A DNA stretch of 64,000 bases from Trueperella sp. Its GTDB lineage: Bacteria > Actinomycetota > Actinomycetes > Actinomycetales > Actinomycetaceae. Location of the stretch: assembly GCA_030532125.1 (NCBI GenBank), contig JAUNLU010000001.1, positions 62,001 through 126,000 on the forward strand. The letters run 5' to 3'. Under the pieces are notes generated by a model. That model was given only the letters and a program-made list of their open reading frames with translations, was not told the origin of the DNA and did no database searches. The translations under genes and the position numbers were made by a program. The first letter of the stretch is position 1. The number at the start of each line of letters is the position of its first letter. Shown in pieces: positions 1 through 8,857 of the stretch.

Positions 1-416
1 TGATTTTGGGTATCCTGCTCGGGGGAACGCACTAACGTGGCACCCATCAAACCATTAGCCGGGTCATAAAGTGAGCTGATGATCTGATCTGCCACCTGTT
101 GTGCTTCCCCGATAGTCGGCGAACTGTAGGTGTTGAATCGCTCTTGGGCGATGCTGGCTTCGGAGTAGAACTGTTCGATCGCCAAATTTACGTTTTGCTC
201 AAAAACAGCTCCGCGTAGCTGCCCGGCGATTACTGCACCAAAGAACGCAACTATCACTGCGCCGCCCATAATGATGGAAACTGTGGTGCGGAATAGCAGC
301 GAAGTATGCCAATCTTCGCGGAATTGCCCTACTCGCTTTGTTACCTGAGCTCGAAAGCCACCCACCGCTTCTTCGGTTTTGCGATGAGCCCGCTCTCGGT
401 TGCCGCGCTGGCTCAC
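1..416 (-). CDS. mtrB: MtrB-like sensor histidine kinase, N-terminal part only
   Basis: This is the membrane sensor partner of the adjacent MtrA; the MtrAB pair controls envelope and division genes in Actinobacteria. Only about 138 codons lie in the window, and the kinase domain runs off the left edge. A GTG start overlaps the mtrA stop as GTGA, so the two genes are translationally coupled. After a basic cytoplasmic start there is one hydrophobic segment near residues 36-56 (SIIMGGAVIVAFFGAVIAG), followed by the beginning of an extracytoplasmic sensor domain. Identity rests on position after mtrA and on the one-helix-then-sensor layout, because no catalytic motif is visible here. Confidence 0.8.
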   Translation of the reverse strand, partial: MSQRGNRERAHRKTEEAVGGFRAQVTKRVGQFREDWHTSLLFRTTVSIIMGGAVIVAFFGAVIAGQLRGAVFEQNVNLAIEQFYSEASIAQERFNTYSSPTIGEAQQVADQIISSLYDPANGLMGATLVRSPEQDTQN

Positions 417-1090
417 TGGGCTACGGCTCCAGCCCGGTATCCCACCCCACGCACGGTAAGTACAACTTGCGGATTTTCCGGATCAGTTTCCACTTTGGAG
501 CGCAACCGCTGCACATGGACATTAACTAGCCGAGTATCTGCTGAATGCTTATAACCCCAGACCTGTTCCAAAAGTTCTTCACGTGAAAATACTTGGTATG
601 GCTTGCTGGCAAGCACAGTGAGGATGTCAAATTCGAGCGGGGTAAGGTGAATTAGCTCGGTACCACGGCGAACTTCATGAGCTCCCAGATCTATCGAAAC
701 ATCAGCTATTTGCAGCACTTCAGGTTCGGGTTCTTGACGGCGCAACCGGGCCCGCACCCGAGCTAGCAGCACCGAGTTCTCAAAGGGTTTGGTGACGTAG
801 TCATCTGCCCCGGCTTCCAGCCCAGCAATAACATCGACCGAATCCGTTTTGGCGCTCATCATAATTATCGGCACATCGGATTCTTCGCGCAGTTTACGGC
901 ATACACTGACGCCGTCTTCTCCCGGGAGCATGATGTCTAGGAGCACCAGGTCAGGGCGCTCGGCACGGAAAAGCGGCAGCACCTTACTACCATTTGCACA
1001 AACCGATACTTCAAATCCCTCAGACTCCAGCAAAATTGCTACCATTTCGGAAATTCCGGGATCGTCATCAACTACCAGAATCCGCATCAT
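413..1090 (-). CDS. mtrA: DNA-binding response regulator MtrA
   Basis: This is an OmpR/PhoB-type response regulator of 225 aa. The receiver domain (about 1-120) has the acidic pocket VVDDD, the phospho-acceptor Asp52 in LVLLDIMLPGEDG and Lys101 in TKPFE. The winged-helix domain (about 130-222) contains LTPLEFDILTVLA and TRLVNVHVQRLRSKVE, nearly identical to mycobacterial MtrA. It overlaps mtrB by 4 nt. A purine-rich AAGGGTG lies just before the paired ATG codons, and either may be used. It probably regulates cell wall and division genes together with MtrB. Confidence 0.95.
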   Translation of the reverse strand: MMRILVVDDDPGISEMVAILLESEGFEVSVCANGSKVLPLFRAERPDLVLLDIMLPGEDGVSVCRKLREESDVPIIMMSAKTDSVDVIAGLEAGADDYVTKPFENSVLLARVRARLRRQEPEPEVLQIADVSIDLGAHEVRRGTELIHLTPLEFDILTVLASKPYQVFSREELLEQVWGYKHSADTRLVNVHVQRLRSKVETDPENPQVVLTVRGVGYRAGAVAQ

Positions 1091-1272
1091 TCACCCTTTC
1101 ATCGCGACTCCCTCTAATCTACCGCACCGCACCCCCAATTTTGCTGGGCACACTTATATTTTGCTGCCACTGCACTGGAACTCAGAAACAAGCATTCTGC
1201 TTTTGCGCTGGTTATTAGATCTGTAGACTCGTACTGGGCAGCTTTTAGTATGCCAACAACTAAGGAGAGCAC

Positions 1273-2409
1273 ATGGCCGACGATCAGAACACTGCACACC
1301 CAGCACCGGATGCTCCACAGCACAACGAAAATCAGCCACCGTACGGCACGCCACCACAGCCGGCACAGCCGCCTTATGGGCAACAACCGCCCTACGGTCA
1401 GGAACAGCCCCATCACACTCCGGCTACTTATGGCCAGTACGGCGCTCAGATCCCCCAGGCAGCAGAACGCGTACCTGGATGGCGTACCGTGATCCCGATG
1501 CACCCGCTTTCGGTGGGCGAGACCTTGGATGCCGCCGTCCGCATTATTCGCTTCAACCCAGTAGCCTTTATCGTCTTCCCGTTGCTAGTAACTCTAGTTG
1601 TGGCGCTGGCACAGCTAATTGCCGGGCTAGCCGGCGGAGGGTTAGCTACTTCTTCCAATGCAGGCATGTCTGCCGGTGCGGTTTTAATTTCACTGCTGGC
1701 AACGCTAGTGGCCATTGCCGGCTCAATCATGATTGAGATGACTGGCACCCGAGTCACTTTGGTATCCGTACGCGGGCGTAAACTGGACCTAGCCCAGACT
1801 TTTGAAATCACTAAAGTGGGCCTGGCACGGTTTGCACTGCGCTTTATCGGACTAATGTTCTTAATGTTCCTAATGGTGTTAGCCCTGATAATTGTTGGGT
1901 TCTTGCTGGTAACCCTGTTTGTCTCCGCCGCCGGCACATTTGATGACTCCAATATCGGTGGCATGCTACTGCTAATTGTGGCTTTGGTGGCTTTGGGATT
2001 CGTTGCCTGGTGGTTCATCTTTGCCCGGCTCTCCGTTACCGTTCCGGTGATGGTCGGAGAAGACGTCGGCCCAATTGATGGCATGCGCCGGTCCTGGAAT
2101 TTGACGCGCGGCTCCGTAGGATACCTGACTGGCTTGCTGCTGGTAACTATGGCAATTTTGGCAGCAATTGCTCTGGTCAGCTCAATTATTTTCGGCGGAA
2201 TGGCCGCAGCGGCGTTTACCACGGAAAGCCAAGGCATGGGAATCGGCGCCCTGGTATTCACGCTGATTTGGTCCACCCTAATTTCAGTTTTCCTGACCCC
2301 GTTTATTGCAGCAGTCACCAATATGGCATATGTGAACCTGCGGATGCGGCGGGAAAACTTCCACCAACAGCTACTCTATGAAGCTGGGCAAAACCCCACT
2401 AACTACTAG
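1273..2409 (+). CDS. Multi-pass membrane protein with Pro/Gln/Tyr-rich N-terminus
   Basis: The 378 aa protein begins with about 75 residues of low-complexity cytoplasmic sequence containing PPYG/QPPYGQ repeats. A membrane domain with roughly six hydrophobic segments follows. This resembles the actinobacterial proteins annotated as glycerophosphoryl diester phosphodiesterase membrane-domain proteins, but no phosphodiesterase catalytic domain is present, so enzymatic activity is not expected. The start follows a good Shine-Dalgarno (AAGGAGAG, 4 nt before ATG). It is the first gene of a rightward run continuing into DUF4129, DUF4350, MoxR and DUF58, with only 2 nt before the next ORF, so it is probably co-transcribed. 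Its molecular role is unknown. Confidence 0.75.
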   Translation: MADDQNTAHPAPDAPQHNENQPPYGTPPQPAQPPYGQQPPYGQEQPHHTPATYGQYGAQIPQAAERVPGWRTVIPMHPLSVGETLDAAVRIIRFNPVAFIVFPLLVTLVVALAQLIAGLAGGGLATSSNAGMSAGAVLISLLATLVAIAGSIMIEMTGTRVTLVSVRGRKLDLAQTFEITKVGLARFALRFIGLMFLMFLMVLALIIVGFLLVTLFVSAAGTFDDSNIGGMLLLIVALVALGFVAWWFIFARLSVTVPVMVGEDVGPIDGMRRSWNLTRGSVGYLTGLLLVTMAILAAIALVSSIIFGGMAAAAFTTESQGMGIGALVFTLIWSTLISVFLTPFIAAVTNMAYVNLRMRRENFHQQLLYEAGQNPTNY

Positions 2410-2411
2410 GA

Positions 2412-3047
2412 ATGTTATTTTGCTCTGCTCCGCTCACTCCCGATGCCGATACGGCGCGAGAGTGGGCGGAGCATGAGTTATCTAAAGGTAAATACAAAAA
2501 CAACGATATTTTTGAGCGCTTCCTGGACTGGCTACTCGCACAGCTCACTGGGAAACAACCACAATTTGGAGACGGTATTCCGGTTGCCAAAATCCTGGTA
2601 GCAGCGGCACTGGTATTGCTAGTCTTACTGGTCACGCTTTATCTGGTACATCTATGGCGCGGCCGCCGCAGTGTGCGCCAGCGCCGAGCACGACACCCAC
2701 TATTTGACGACGAACACACCGCAGCTGAACTATTTGCCGCAGCTGACGCCGCTACCGACGCCCGGATCGCCGTCATCGAACGCTACCGCGGGATTATTCG
2801 ACTCCTGGATGAGCGTGAGTTACTGAATATTCATCCAGGGATGACGGCGCTGGAAGCCAGTACCGCCGCTAGCAGAATATTAGGTGCAGCTGACCTATTT
2901 GACCGCTGTGCCAATGCTTTTAACCGCGCCTACTATTCTGAGCTAGCAATAACGCCGGCGCATGCTGCCGCCATGGCGGAATTAGCCCGGCACTGCCAAA
3001 ACGCCGTCGAAAAAATATCTCCTACCCCGGCAGTAGGTGGCAAATGA
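2412..3047 (+). CDS. DUF4129 domain-containing membrane protein
   Basis: The protein is 211 aa, with a short N-terminal region, one transmembrane helix near residues 57-76 (KILVAAALVLLVLLVTLYLV), a basic stretch, and a C-terminal helical DUF4129 domain. The domain hallmark is AVIERYRGIIRLLDERELL followed by PGMTALEA, as seen in proteins encoded beside MoxR ATPases. It starts 2 nt after the preceding gene and its stop overlaps the next start (ATGA). The position in a DUF4129-DUF4350-MoxR-DUF58 block supports the assignment and a role in a membrane-associated MoxR complex, whose substrate is unknown. Confidence 0.8.
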   Translation: MLFCSAPLTPDADTAREWAEHELSKGKYKNNDIFERFLDWLLAQLTGKQPQFGDGIPVAKILVAAALVLLVLLVTLYLVHLWRGRRSVRQRRARHPLFDDEHTAAELFAAADAATDARIAVIERYRGIIRLLDERELLNIHPGMTALEASTAASRILGAADLFDRCANAFNRAYYSELAITPAHAAAMAELARHCQNAVEKISPTPAVGGK

Positions 3048-4198
3048 GTGCTGCTACTTCTCCACGGCGCGCCCGCAGATCAGCTGCCTGGGCAATAGTT
3101 TTCGCCCCATTGTTAGTGGCGCTAATAGTTTTAGCGCTGCTATTCACACAGCAAGAGGACATGCGGCCGTTATCTCCGCAATCCGCGCAGCCCGGAGGCG
3201 CCGGTGCACTCAGCACTATTCTGGAAGAACAAGGCGTAACAGTAACTATGGCAGCGACTCCCCAAGAAGCTGCCCAGATCGCAGAGCAGCACAGCACTGT
3301 GCTGCTCACTCCGCAGGCAACCGCATCAGATGAATCCATTGCGACACTGACTGAGTCAGCGGCAAAAGTTATCGTCACCGGAACCGACGCCGATTTTGCC
3401 GCCTGGGGATTTCCCGGCACCACCACATTGGCATTTATCGACACAATCAGCGCTGTGGAATGCGCTAACCCTAACGCTCTAGCAGCCGCACAAATTGGAC
3501 CGATTGATTCCCTCTATCTCCCGGCTACTGATTTTTTCAAAGATTCACCTGACTCAAACACAACTGATCTGACCGATACTTGTTTTGCAGCTGACTTCGG
3601 AGCAGCGTGGGGGCGCAGTGCCGAATATCAGAATGTAGTGCTGCTGCCCGATCCCCAGTTTCTCAGTAACCAGCACCTAGCCAAATATGGAAATGCGGCC
3701 TTTGCCGTGCGAGAACTCGGCAGCACGCCACAATTAATTTGGGTAATTGGTCAGGACCGGCCCGAATTTTCTGGGCAGCACGACACGGTATATACCGACT
3801 GGATGGTGCGGCTCTTCTGGGGCTTACTGGGAACTATTGCCGTATACGCTATCTACCGCGGCCGCCGCTTCGGGCCGCTAGTTGCCGAACCAATGCCAGT
3901 TAACGTGCCACTTTCCGAAGCTGATACTGGACGCGCCCAACTCTACGAGCGTGCCAATGATCCGGCATATCTGGCAGATTTGTTACGGGCGAGCACACTG
4001 GCGAAAATTGGCCCCAAACTCGGCTTACCACAGCGCAGCTCAGCGGACGACGTCGTAAATACCCTGCGCAGCGGCAGCAAAAAATCTGCTGCCGAATTGA
4101 GTGAAATACTGTACCGACGTCAAATCACTAATAAAAATCAGTTGGCTGAACTTACTATCCAGTTAGAAAACCTAGAAAGGGAGTTCGATGTCCGATAA
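3044..4198 (+). CDS. DUF4350 domain-containing membrane protein
   Basis: The protein is 384 aa. A basic N-terminus is followed by a transmembrane helix (about 14-35), an extracytoplasmic DUF4350 domain of about 210 residues related to glutamine-amidotransferase-like folds, a second helix near 255-274 (LFWGLLGTIAVYAIYRGRR), and a cytoplasmic helical tail. Its start overlaps the DUF4129 stop, and its last 11 nt overlap the moxR start, so translation is likely coupled. This is the standard partner of MoxR/DUF58 in Actinobacteria. No catalytic residues are recognisable, and a scaffold or sensor role is only an inference. Confidence 0.8.
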   Translation: MSAATSPRRARRSAAWAIVFAPLLVALIVLALLFTQQEDMRPLSPQSAQPGGAGALSTILEEQGVTVTMAATPQEAAQIAEQHSTVLLTPQATASDESIATLTESAAKVIVTGTDADFAAWGFPGTTTLAFIDTISAVECANPNALAAAQIGPIDSLYLPATDFFKDSPDSNTTDLTDTCFAADFGAAWGRSAEYQNVVLLPDPQFLSNQHLAKYGNAAFAVRELGSTPQLIWVIGQDRPEFSGQHDTVYTDWMVRLFWGLLGTIAVYAIYRGRRFGPLVAEPMPVNVPLSEADTGRAQLYERANDPAYLADLLRASTLAKIGPKLGLPQRSSADDVVNTLRSGSKKSAAELSEILYRRQITNKNQLAELTIQLENLEREFDVR

Positions 4199-5180
4199 TT
4201 ACGCATCTGAGGCAATGCCAGAAGCGGTTAGCAATCCGCAGTGGGCTGCTTTCCAAAATTTGCGGGCGGAGATTGCCAAAGCGGTAGTTGGGCAAGACGC
4301 CGCAGTGACTGGGCTGCTTATTGGCTTGCTGTGTGACGGGCACGTGCTATTAGAGGGGGTACCCGGCACTGCTAAAACTCTATTGGTGCGGGCACTGGCA
4401 GCGGCGCTTAACCTGGACAACAAGCGGGTACAGTTCACTCCCGATCTAATGCCGGGCGATCTAACTGGCTCGCTGATATATAACTCCAGTAGCAGCGAAT
4501 TTACTTTCCGCCCCGGGCCGGTATTCACCAACCTGCTGCTGGCGGACGAAATAAACCGCACCCCGCCAAAAACCCAAGCCGCACTATTAGAAGCGATGAG
4601 CGAGCACCGGGTATCGGTAGACGGCGCCCAGCGGGAACTCCCAGAGCCATTCTTAGTTGTTGCTACCCAAAATCCGGTGGAATACGAGGGGACCTACGCC
4701 CTCCCCGAAGCCCAGCTAGATCGATTCTTATTGAAGATGACCATGGATTTACCATCCCGAGAAGTGGAATACGAAGTACTGCGCCGCCACGCCACTACAT
4801 TTGACCCCACTGACCTGGCAAGTGCAGAGATTACCCCAGTAGCTGATGCCCAAACTGTATTGGCGGCACGCCAGCAAGTAGCTAGGATCGCTGCTCATGC
4901 GGAAGTACTGCACTACATAGTGGAACTAGTGCAGGCCACTCGGCAAGCGCCCGCCGTGGAACTAGGGGTCTCACCGCGCGGAGCAGTGGCTCTGCTTTAC
5001 ACTGCTCGCGCCTGGGCTTGGTTAAGTGGCCGTAACTTCATCACCCCAGATGATGTAAAGTCGCTAGCGGTACCCACTTTGGCACACCGCATCAAGTTGC
5101 GCTCCGAAGCCGAATTAGACGGCGTAAAAGTCACTACCGCAATAGAGAATATTTTGCAGACTGTGGCGGTACCACGCTGA
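4188..5180 (+). CDS. MoxR-family AAA+ ATPase
   Basis: The 330 aa protein is an AAA+ chaperone of the MoxR type. Visible motifs are Walker A GVPGTAKTLLVRAL (about residues 58-71), Walker B LLLADEINRTPPKTQAALLEAM, sensor 1 in VVATQNPVEYEGTYALPEAQ, and an arginine-finger region LDRFLLK. The C-terminal lid contains SPRGAVALL. MoxR ATPases usually work with neighbouring DUF58 (vWA-like) proteins in metal insertion or assembly of envelope complexes. The start follows GGGAG 5 nt upstream. The stop overlaps the DUF58 start as TGATG. Confidence 0.92.
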   Translation: MSDNYASEAMPEAVSNPQWAAFQNLRAEIAKAVVGQDAAVTGLLIGLLCDGHVLLEGVPGTAKTLLVRALAAALNLDNKRVQFTPDLMPGDLTGSLIYNSSSSEFTFRPGPVFTNLLLADEINRTPPKTQAALLEAMSEHRVSVDGAQRELPEPFLVVATQNPVEYEGTYALPEAQLDRFLLKMTMDLPSREVEYEVLRRHATTFDPTDLASAEITPVADAQTVLAARQQVARIAAHAEVLHYIVELVQATRQAPAVELGVSPRGAVALLYTARAWAWLSGRNFITPDDVKSLAVPTLAHRIKLRSEAELDGVKVTTAIENILQTVAVPR

Positions 5181-6445
5181 TGTTTCTCCGCCGTGGAGCC
5201 CTAATCGCCGCTAGCTTTTCAATAGTAGCGGCACTTTTCGGCGCCCGAATATTACTGCTCTTTTGGCTGGTGTGGGCGGCAGTAATTGCGCTAGACGCTG
5301 CGTTAGCGAGCTCGCCAAAGCTAATCACGGTAACTCGCAGTGGGCAAAATTCCACCCGAGTCGGCGAGCCAGTATCCCAAGAACTACACCTACACAATCA
5401 AAGCCGGCGCACGATTCGCGGACGGATCAGAGATGCCTGGCCGCCGTCTACTGGGGTCTTACCAGACCGGCACAGTTTCCAATTAGCCGGCGGCAGCAGC
5501 GTAGCTTTCCCCGTACAATGTGTGCCCACCCGGCGCGGTACCCGCCGCTCAGCGGCAGTCACTGTTCGCACCTACGGCCCACTGCAGCTAGCCGGACGGC
5601 AAGCCACTTGGGATACCGATTGGACGATCCAAGTGCTGCCGCCATTCTTAGCCCGGCGCTATTTGCCGGCGCAAATCCAGCGACTGCGCGAATTAGCTGG
5701 CCGTTCGTTATTACTGGTGCGCGGCGCGGCCGGCACTGAATTTGACTCGCTACGCGAATACGTAGCGGGTGACGACGTCCGCAATATCGACTGGCGCGCC
5801 ACCGCCCGCCTAGGGGAGACTGTAGTGCGCACTTGGCGTCCCGAACGCGACCGACAAATAATTATTTTGCTGGACTGCGGACGCGGCGGCGCAGTGCGGA
5901 TTGCAGATGCCCCTGCGTTCGATGCTTTTATTGAAAGTGGTCTGTTACTGGGGGCAGTAGCTGACCGCGCTGGAGATCGAGTTACCACTCTGGCGGTTTC
6001 AGATACCGTACTAGCCCGAGTAACTGGAGCGCGCGGGGCGCAGCTTATGCACCAGACGGCGACTGCCCTGGCGGAAGTAGAACCTACCTTAGCTGCCACT
6101 GACTGGACTACCGCTTTACAAACCATTGCTGCGTTGACCACGCATCCGGCGCTGGTAGTTATTCTGACAACTATCGGACCAGGAACTATCCCCTCGGGTT
6201 TGCTTGAGGTGGTAGCCCAGCTCCGCCGCCGGCATACCGTACTGGTAGCCAGTGCTCAGGCAGCTGATCCTGCTCCGAGCGCAGATATTTTCGCAGCTGC
6301 AGCAGCAGCCCGCACTCAGCTCACCGGGCAAGGAACTGCGCGAGAAATTGCTGCTGCCGGTGCCCGCACTATTTCAGCGAATCCGACCGAGCTCCCCGCT
6401 GTAGTTACCGATGCCTATCTAGAGCTGAAAGCGCGCGGAATGTAA
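5180..6445 (+). CDS. DUF58 domain-containing protein (MoxR partner)
   Basis: The 421 aa protein has two N-terminal hydrophobic segments (about 5-40), then a beta-rich stretch, and then the DUF58 signature EFDSLREYVAGDD-RNIDWRATAR near residues 190-215. A von Willebrand-A-like region with IIILLDCGRG follows. DUF58 proteins are partners of MoxR ATPases, and translational coupling (TGATG) to moxR supports a complex. The stop abuts the stop of the convergent SpoIIM gene with no base between, so there is no room for a separate terminator. The exact client is not predictable. Confidence 0.88.
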   Translation: MFLRRGALIAASFSIVAALFGARILLLFWLVWAAVIALDAALASSPKLITVTRSGQNSTRVGEPVSQELHLHNQSRRTIRGRIRDAWPPSTGVLPDRHSFQLAGGSSVAFPVQCVPTRRGTRRSAAVTVRTYGPLQLAGRQATWDTDWTIQVLPPFLARRYLPAQIQRLRELAGRSLLLVRGAAGTEFDSLREYVAGDDVRNIDWRATARLGETVVRTWRPERDRQIIILLDCGRGGAVRIADAPAFDAFIESGLLLGAVADRAGDRVTTLAVSDTVLARVTGARGAQLMHQTATALAEVEPTLAATDWTTALQTIAALTTHPALVVILTTIGPGTIPSGLLEVVAQLRRRHTVLVASAQAADPAPSADIFAAAAAARTQLTGQGTAREIAAAGARTISANPTELPAVVTDAYLELKARGM

Positions 6446-7429
6446 CTACGCAGCGTAGGAAATAGTGAATCCCACTGGATCGGCGTCTGCACTAGTGGTA
6501 CCTGCGCGGCGGGCAAAGAAAACTACCCAGACCCAAAACGCTAACCAAACCGCTGCCCCAATCACTATTTTCAGCCACCAAGGCAATACTGACGGCGTTA
6601 CGAAACCTTCTAGCAGCCCAGATACTGCTAATACGCCAACTAAGCCCACTGCCACCAACACCACCTGGCGGCCCTCAGCAGCTACTGCACTAAACCGAGG
6701 GAGATTTCCTGGCACCAAGGCCACCCAGAACAGTCGAAAACCCGCGGCAGCGGCAATGAAAATCGCAGTCAATTCCAAGATGCCGTGCGGCAAAATCAGC
6801 GCAAAAAATTCTCCCAGCCCGCCGAAATGATTCATAACTGCTCCGGCTTGTCCCACACCCACTGCATTAACTAGCAGCACCACGGCAGGATAAACTCCAG
6901 TGATGCCTCCGCCGATCATTTGAACTGCGATCCAAGCATTATTGGTCCAAACTAAAACCGCAAAATCAGAGTGACCGTGTTCGGTGTAATAACTGGCAAA
7001 CGCACTATTGGCATATTCTTCGAGCGTGGGGAGCGAACCCAGCTCAGTTATCATTTGCGGGTTGGCGGCATAGGTAAGGAGTACAGTCGCAAAAACCGCA
7101 ATAAATACCCCCGCTGTGGCAGCAGTCCACCAGCGCACCCGATAGAACGCTACTGGTAAGGTACGCACAAAAAACTGGGCTACCCGCCGCCAACTGGTGC
7201 GCCGAGCTGCAGTGAGCCGAGTGCGCGCACTGGCCACCACTGCAGAAAGATATAGGGTGAGATCGGCGTCAGGTGCTTGAGTGCGCAAGGTAGCCAGATG
7301 AGAGGCAGCCTCCTGGTAGAGTCGCACAAATTCATCTACTTCGGCGCCAGAAAGCCTCCGCTGCCGCGTTAGTTTCTGCAAGCGCTCCCATTGCGCCTGG
7401 TGTACTTTAGCAAAGGCTCTGGATTCCAC
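6446..7429 (-). CDS. Stage II sporulation protein M family membrane protein
   Basis: This is a 327 aa protein with a GTG start. A soluble helical N-terminus with basic patches is followed by four to six transmembrane helices. The family signature is in the middle (FASYYTEHGHSDFAVLVWTNNAW and LPHGILELTAIFIAAAAG, each seen in SpoIIM/DUF95 proteins). In many Actinobacteria this gene lies next to RDD, DUF58, MoxR, DUF4350 and DUF4129, as here, but in this genome it points back at the cluster. The organism is not expected to sporulate, so a general membrane function coupled to RDD/MoxR is more likely. Confidence 0.85.
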   Translation of the reverse strand: MESRAFAKVHQAQWERLQKLTRQRRLSGAEVDEFVRLYQEAASHLATLRTQAPDADLTLYLSAVVASARTRLTAARRTSWRRVAQFFVRTLPVAFYRVRWWTAATAGVFIAVFATVLLTYAANPQMITELGSLPTLEEYANSAFASYYTEHGHSDFAVLVWTNNAWIAVQMIGGGITGVYPAVVLLVNAVGVGQAGAVMNHFGGLGEFFALILPHGILELTAIFIAAAAGFRLFWVALVPGNLPRFSAVAAEGRQVVLVAVGLVGVLAVSGLLEGFVTPSVLPWWLKIVIGAAVWLAFWVWVVFFARRAGTTSADADPVGFTISYAA

Positions 7430-7488
7430 ATCCCTAACTTTGCCATATGCGGTTGCGCGAGCGAAATGCTGGCATTAGCTAGTCAAGC

Positions 7489-7494
7489 TATGCT
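7489..7494 (+). promoter_or_regulatory. -10 box (TATGCT) for RDD gene, probable leaderless start
   Basis: TATGCT fits the actinobacterial TANNNT pattern. Only 6 nt separate it from the GTG at 7501, so transcription would begin at or next to the start codon. No Shine-Dalgarno precedes the GTG. A downstream ATG at 7507 is the alternative start. Confidence 0.5.
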
Positions 7495-7500
7495 TTAGGG

Positions 7501-8355
7501 GTGCAGATGACTGAAGCGCAGCGGCTCCAAGCCGCTGGAATGTTGGGTGATGAAGTGGTCACCGGGGAAGCAGTTGCGCTTGACCTACCGGCGGCTGGAT
7601 TTCTCTCGCGTATTCTGGGGGCAATTATTGACTACGCCATTTTTGCCCTGGCAATGCTGGCTGTTTTATCCCTGATAAAACCAGAAAAACTAACTGAACC
7701 CCAATATCAGGCCCTGACGGTTTTAGTAGTGGCACTATTTAGTTGGCTACTGCCGACATTCACCACCGCATTAACTCGCGGTGCCACACTGGGCAAACTT
7801 GCTACCGGCACAAGATTAGTGCGGTTTGACGGTGGAGCCGTAAATTTTCGGCAGTGCTTGACTCGCGCCACAGTGGGGCTATTTGAAATTTGGCTGACCT
7901 TAGGTGTTGTGGCTTTGCTAAGCGCAATGATTTCGCGACGCGGGCAACGGCTGGGCGATATGGCTGCCGGCACCTATGCCGTCCGCTGGCCCAAAAGGCG
8001 CAGTTGGGAACTAGATTTACAGCTGCCGCCACAACTAGCAACTTGGGCGCAAACTGCGCAGGTACGCCCCATGCCATCCGGCCTGCTGCTGAATATCAAA
8101 GACTACCTGGCCAATCTTGAACTGCTAACTGCAGAAGCAGCTGATGGTCAAGGGCGCATACTGGCGGCTGCCACTGAAAGCTACGTTTCCCCGCCGCCGC
8201 CCTGGGGCACGCCAGCACCAGATTTTTTGGCTGCGGCGTTAATAAAAGTCCATGAGGTGGAGTTTTCCCGCCGCAGCAGGCAGTACGCCCAACAACAGCG
8301 GGCAATTGCTGGGGCAAACCGGCTCCCCTATGCAGTAGCGGAGCGCCAGCAGTAG
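7501..8355 (+). CDS. RDD family membrane protein
   Basis: The 284 aa protein has an RDD domain at about residues 28-165. The eponymous region LPAAGFLSRILGAIIDYAIF is followed by helices and by the typical LTRGATLGKLATGTRLVR and RGQRLGDMAAGTYAVRW motifs. The C-terminal 110 residues are cytoplasmic and helical (ends in PYAVAERQQ). RDD proteins have been linked to ion or solute transport, but function here is unknown. It is divergent from SpoIIM with only 71 nt between them; the pair is commonly adjacent to MoxR clusters. The GTG start is chosen from a -10 box 6 nt upstream. Confidence 0.85.
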   Translation: MQMTEAQRLQAAGMLGDEVVTGEAVALDLPAAGFLSRILGAIIDYAIFALAMLAVLSLIKPEKLTEPQYQALTVLVVALFSWLLPTFTTALTRGATLGKLATGTRLVRFDGGAVNFRQCLTRATVGLFEIWLTLGVVALLSAMISRRGQRLGDMAAGTYAVRWPKRRSWELDLQLPPQLATWAQTAQVRPMPSGLLLNIKDYLANLELLTAEAADGQGRILAAATESYVSPPPPWGTPAPDFLAAALIKVHEVEFSRRSRQYAQQQRAIAGANRLPYAVAERQQ

Positions 8356-8363
8356 CGGTGGGG

Positions 8364-8768
8364 CTAGTTATTCGCTGCGTCGTCGTCAGCGGCGCCGCCT
8401 TCGATAACTGAAAATTTTGGCCGCGCATGAGGCGGTGCTGATTTGGGTTGCACCCGCCGCACTTCGCGTTTCGCTGGCTCCGGCGGCGGTACTTCTTTGC
8501 GCGAAGTTTCTCGGATTGCATTTGCGAGCGCCATCAGGTCATCTGAAGACGGCGGAGCTGGCTCAAATTCAGTCACTAATTTCACCATTTGCCACCCCAC
8601 CGGCACCGTAATTGAATGCGCATGATCCATGCACAAGTCAAATGCTCCCGCCAGCGGAGTTGGCGAAAGGGGACCAATAACTGCAGTTGCTTCGCTGTAG
8701 TTGTAGGTCATGGTGGCAACCGCTGGCTCATGGCAGCGGGTGCGCGAACATTGCCGGATAGGATTCAC
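8364..8768 (-). CDS. DUF3499 family protein
   Basis: This is a small soluble protein (134 aa with the start used here) found throughout Actinobacteria. The N-terminal DUF3499 motif RQCSRTRCHEPAVATMTYNY is followed by FDLCMDHAHSITVPVGW. The Cys and His residues (CSRTRC, C-x2-H, H) suggest a zinc-ribbon-like site. The C-terminal 55 residues are Pro/Ala-rich and look disordered. An ATG at 8882 would give a longer ORF, but that would overlap the divergent gene at 8858. The GTG at 8768 gives the usual family N-terminus, and a TAGAGT box lies 7 nt upstream. The role is unknown. Confidence 0.85.
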   Translation of the reverse strand: MNPIRQCSRTRCHEPAVATMTYNYSEATAVIGPLSPTPLAGAFDLCMDHAHSITVPVGWQMVKLVTEFEPAPPSSDDLMALANAIRETSRKEVPPPEPAKREVRRVQPKSAPPHARPKFSVIEGGAADDDAANN

Positions 8769-8775
8769 GTTCTTA

Positions 8776-8781
8776 ACTCTA
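8776..8781 (-). promoter_or_regulatory. -10 box (TAGAGT) for DUF3499 gene, probable leaderless start
   Basis: On the minus strand TAGAGT is followed by 7 nt and then the GTG that gives the conserved DUF3499 N-terminus. No Shine-Dalgarno is present. Confidence 0.45.
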
Positions 8782-8844
8782 ACCCGCGACACAGTCTTTT
8801 GCGTATCTGCTTGGCACCGTGGCGCATCTCTAACCCCGCACAGG

Positions 8845-8850
8845 TAGAAT
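8845..8850 (+). promoter_or_regulatory. -10 box (TAGAAT) for zincin-like gene, probable leaderless start
   Basis: TAGAAT lies 7 nt before the ATG at 8858, with no Shine-Dalgarno between them. No convincing -35 element is seen. Confidence 0.5.
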
Positions 8851-8857
8851 TTTCGAT

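Noticed and set aside
1314..1470. Repeated PPYG-encoding sequence as a tandem DNA repeat
   Set aside because: The repeats are short, imperfect and in frame; they are a low-complexity protein segment rather than a mobile or CRISPR repeat.
1114..1503. 129-aa minus-strand ORF over the mtrA-membrane protein gap
   Set aside because: It overlaps the promoter and N-terminus of the real gene and has no recognisable domain or ribosome site.
1446..2321. 291-aa minus-strand ORF
   Set aside because: It is antisense to the membrane protein gene at 1273, low-complexity in Ser/Thr/Ile, without a start signal or recognisable domain.
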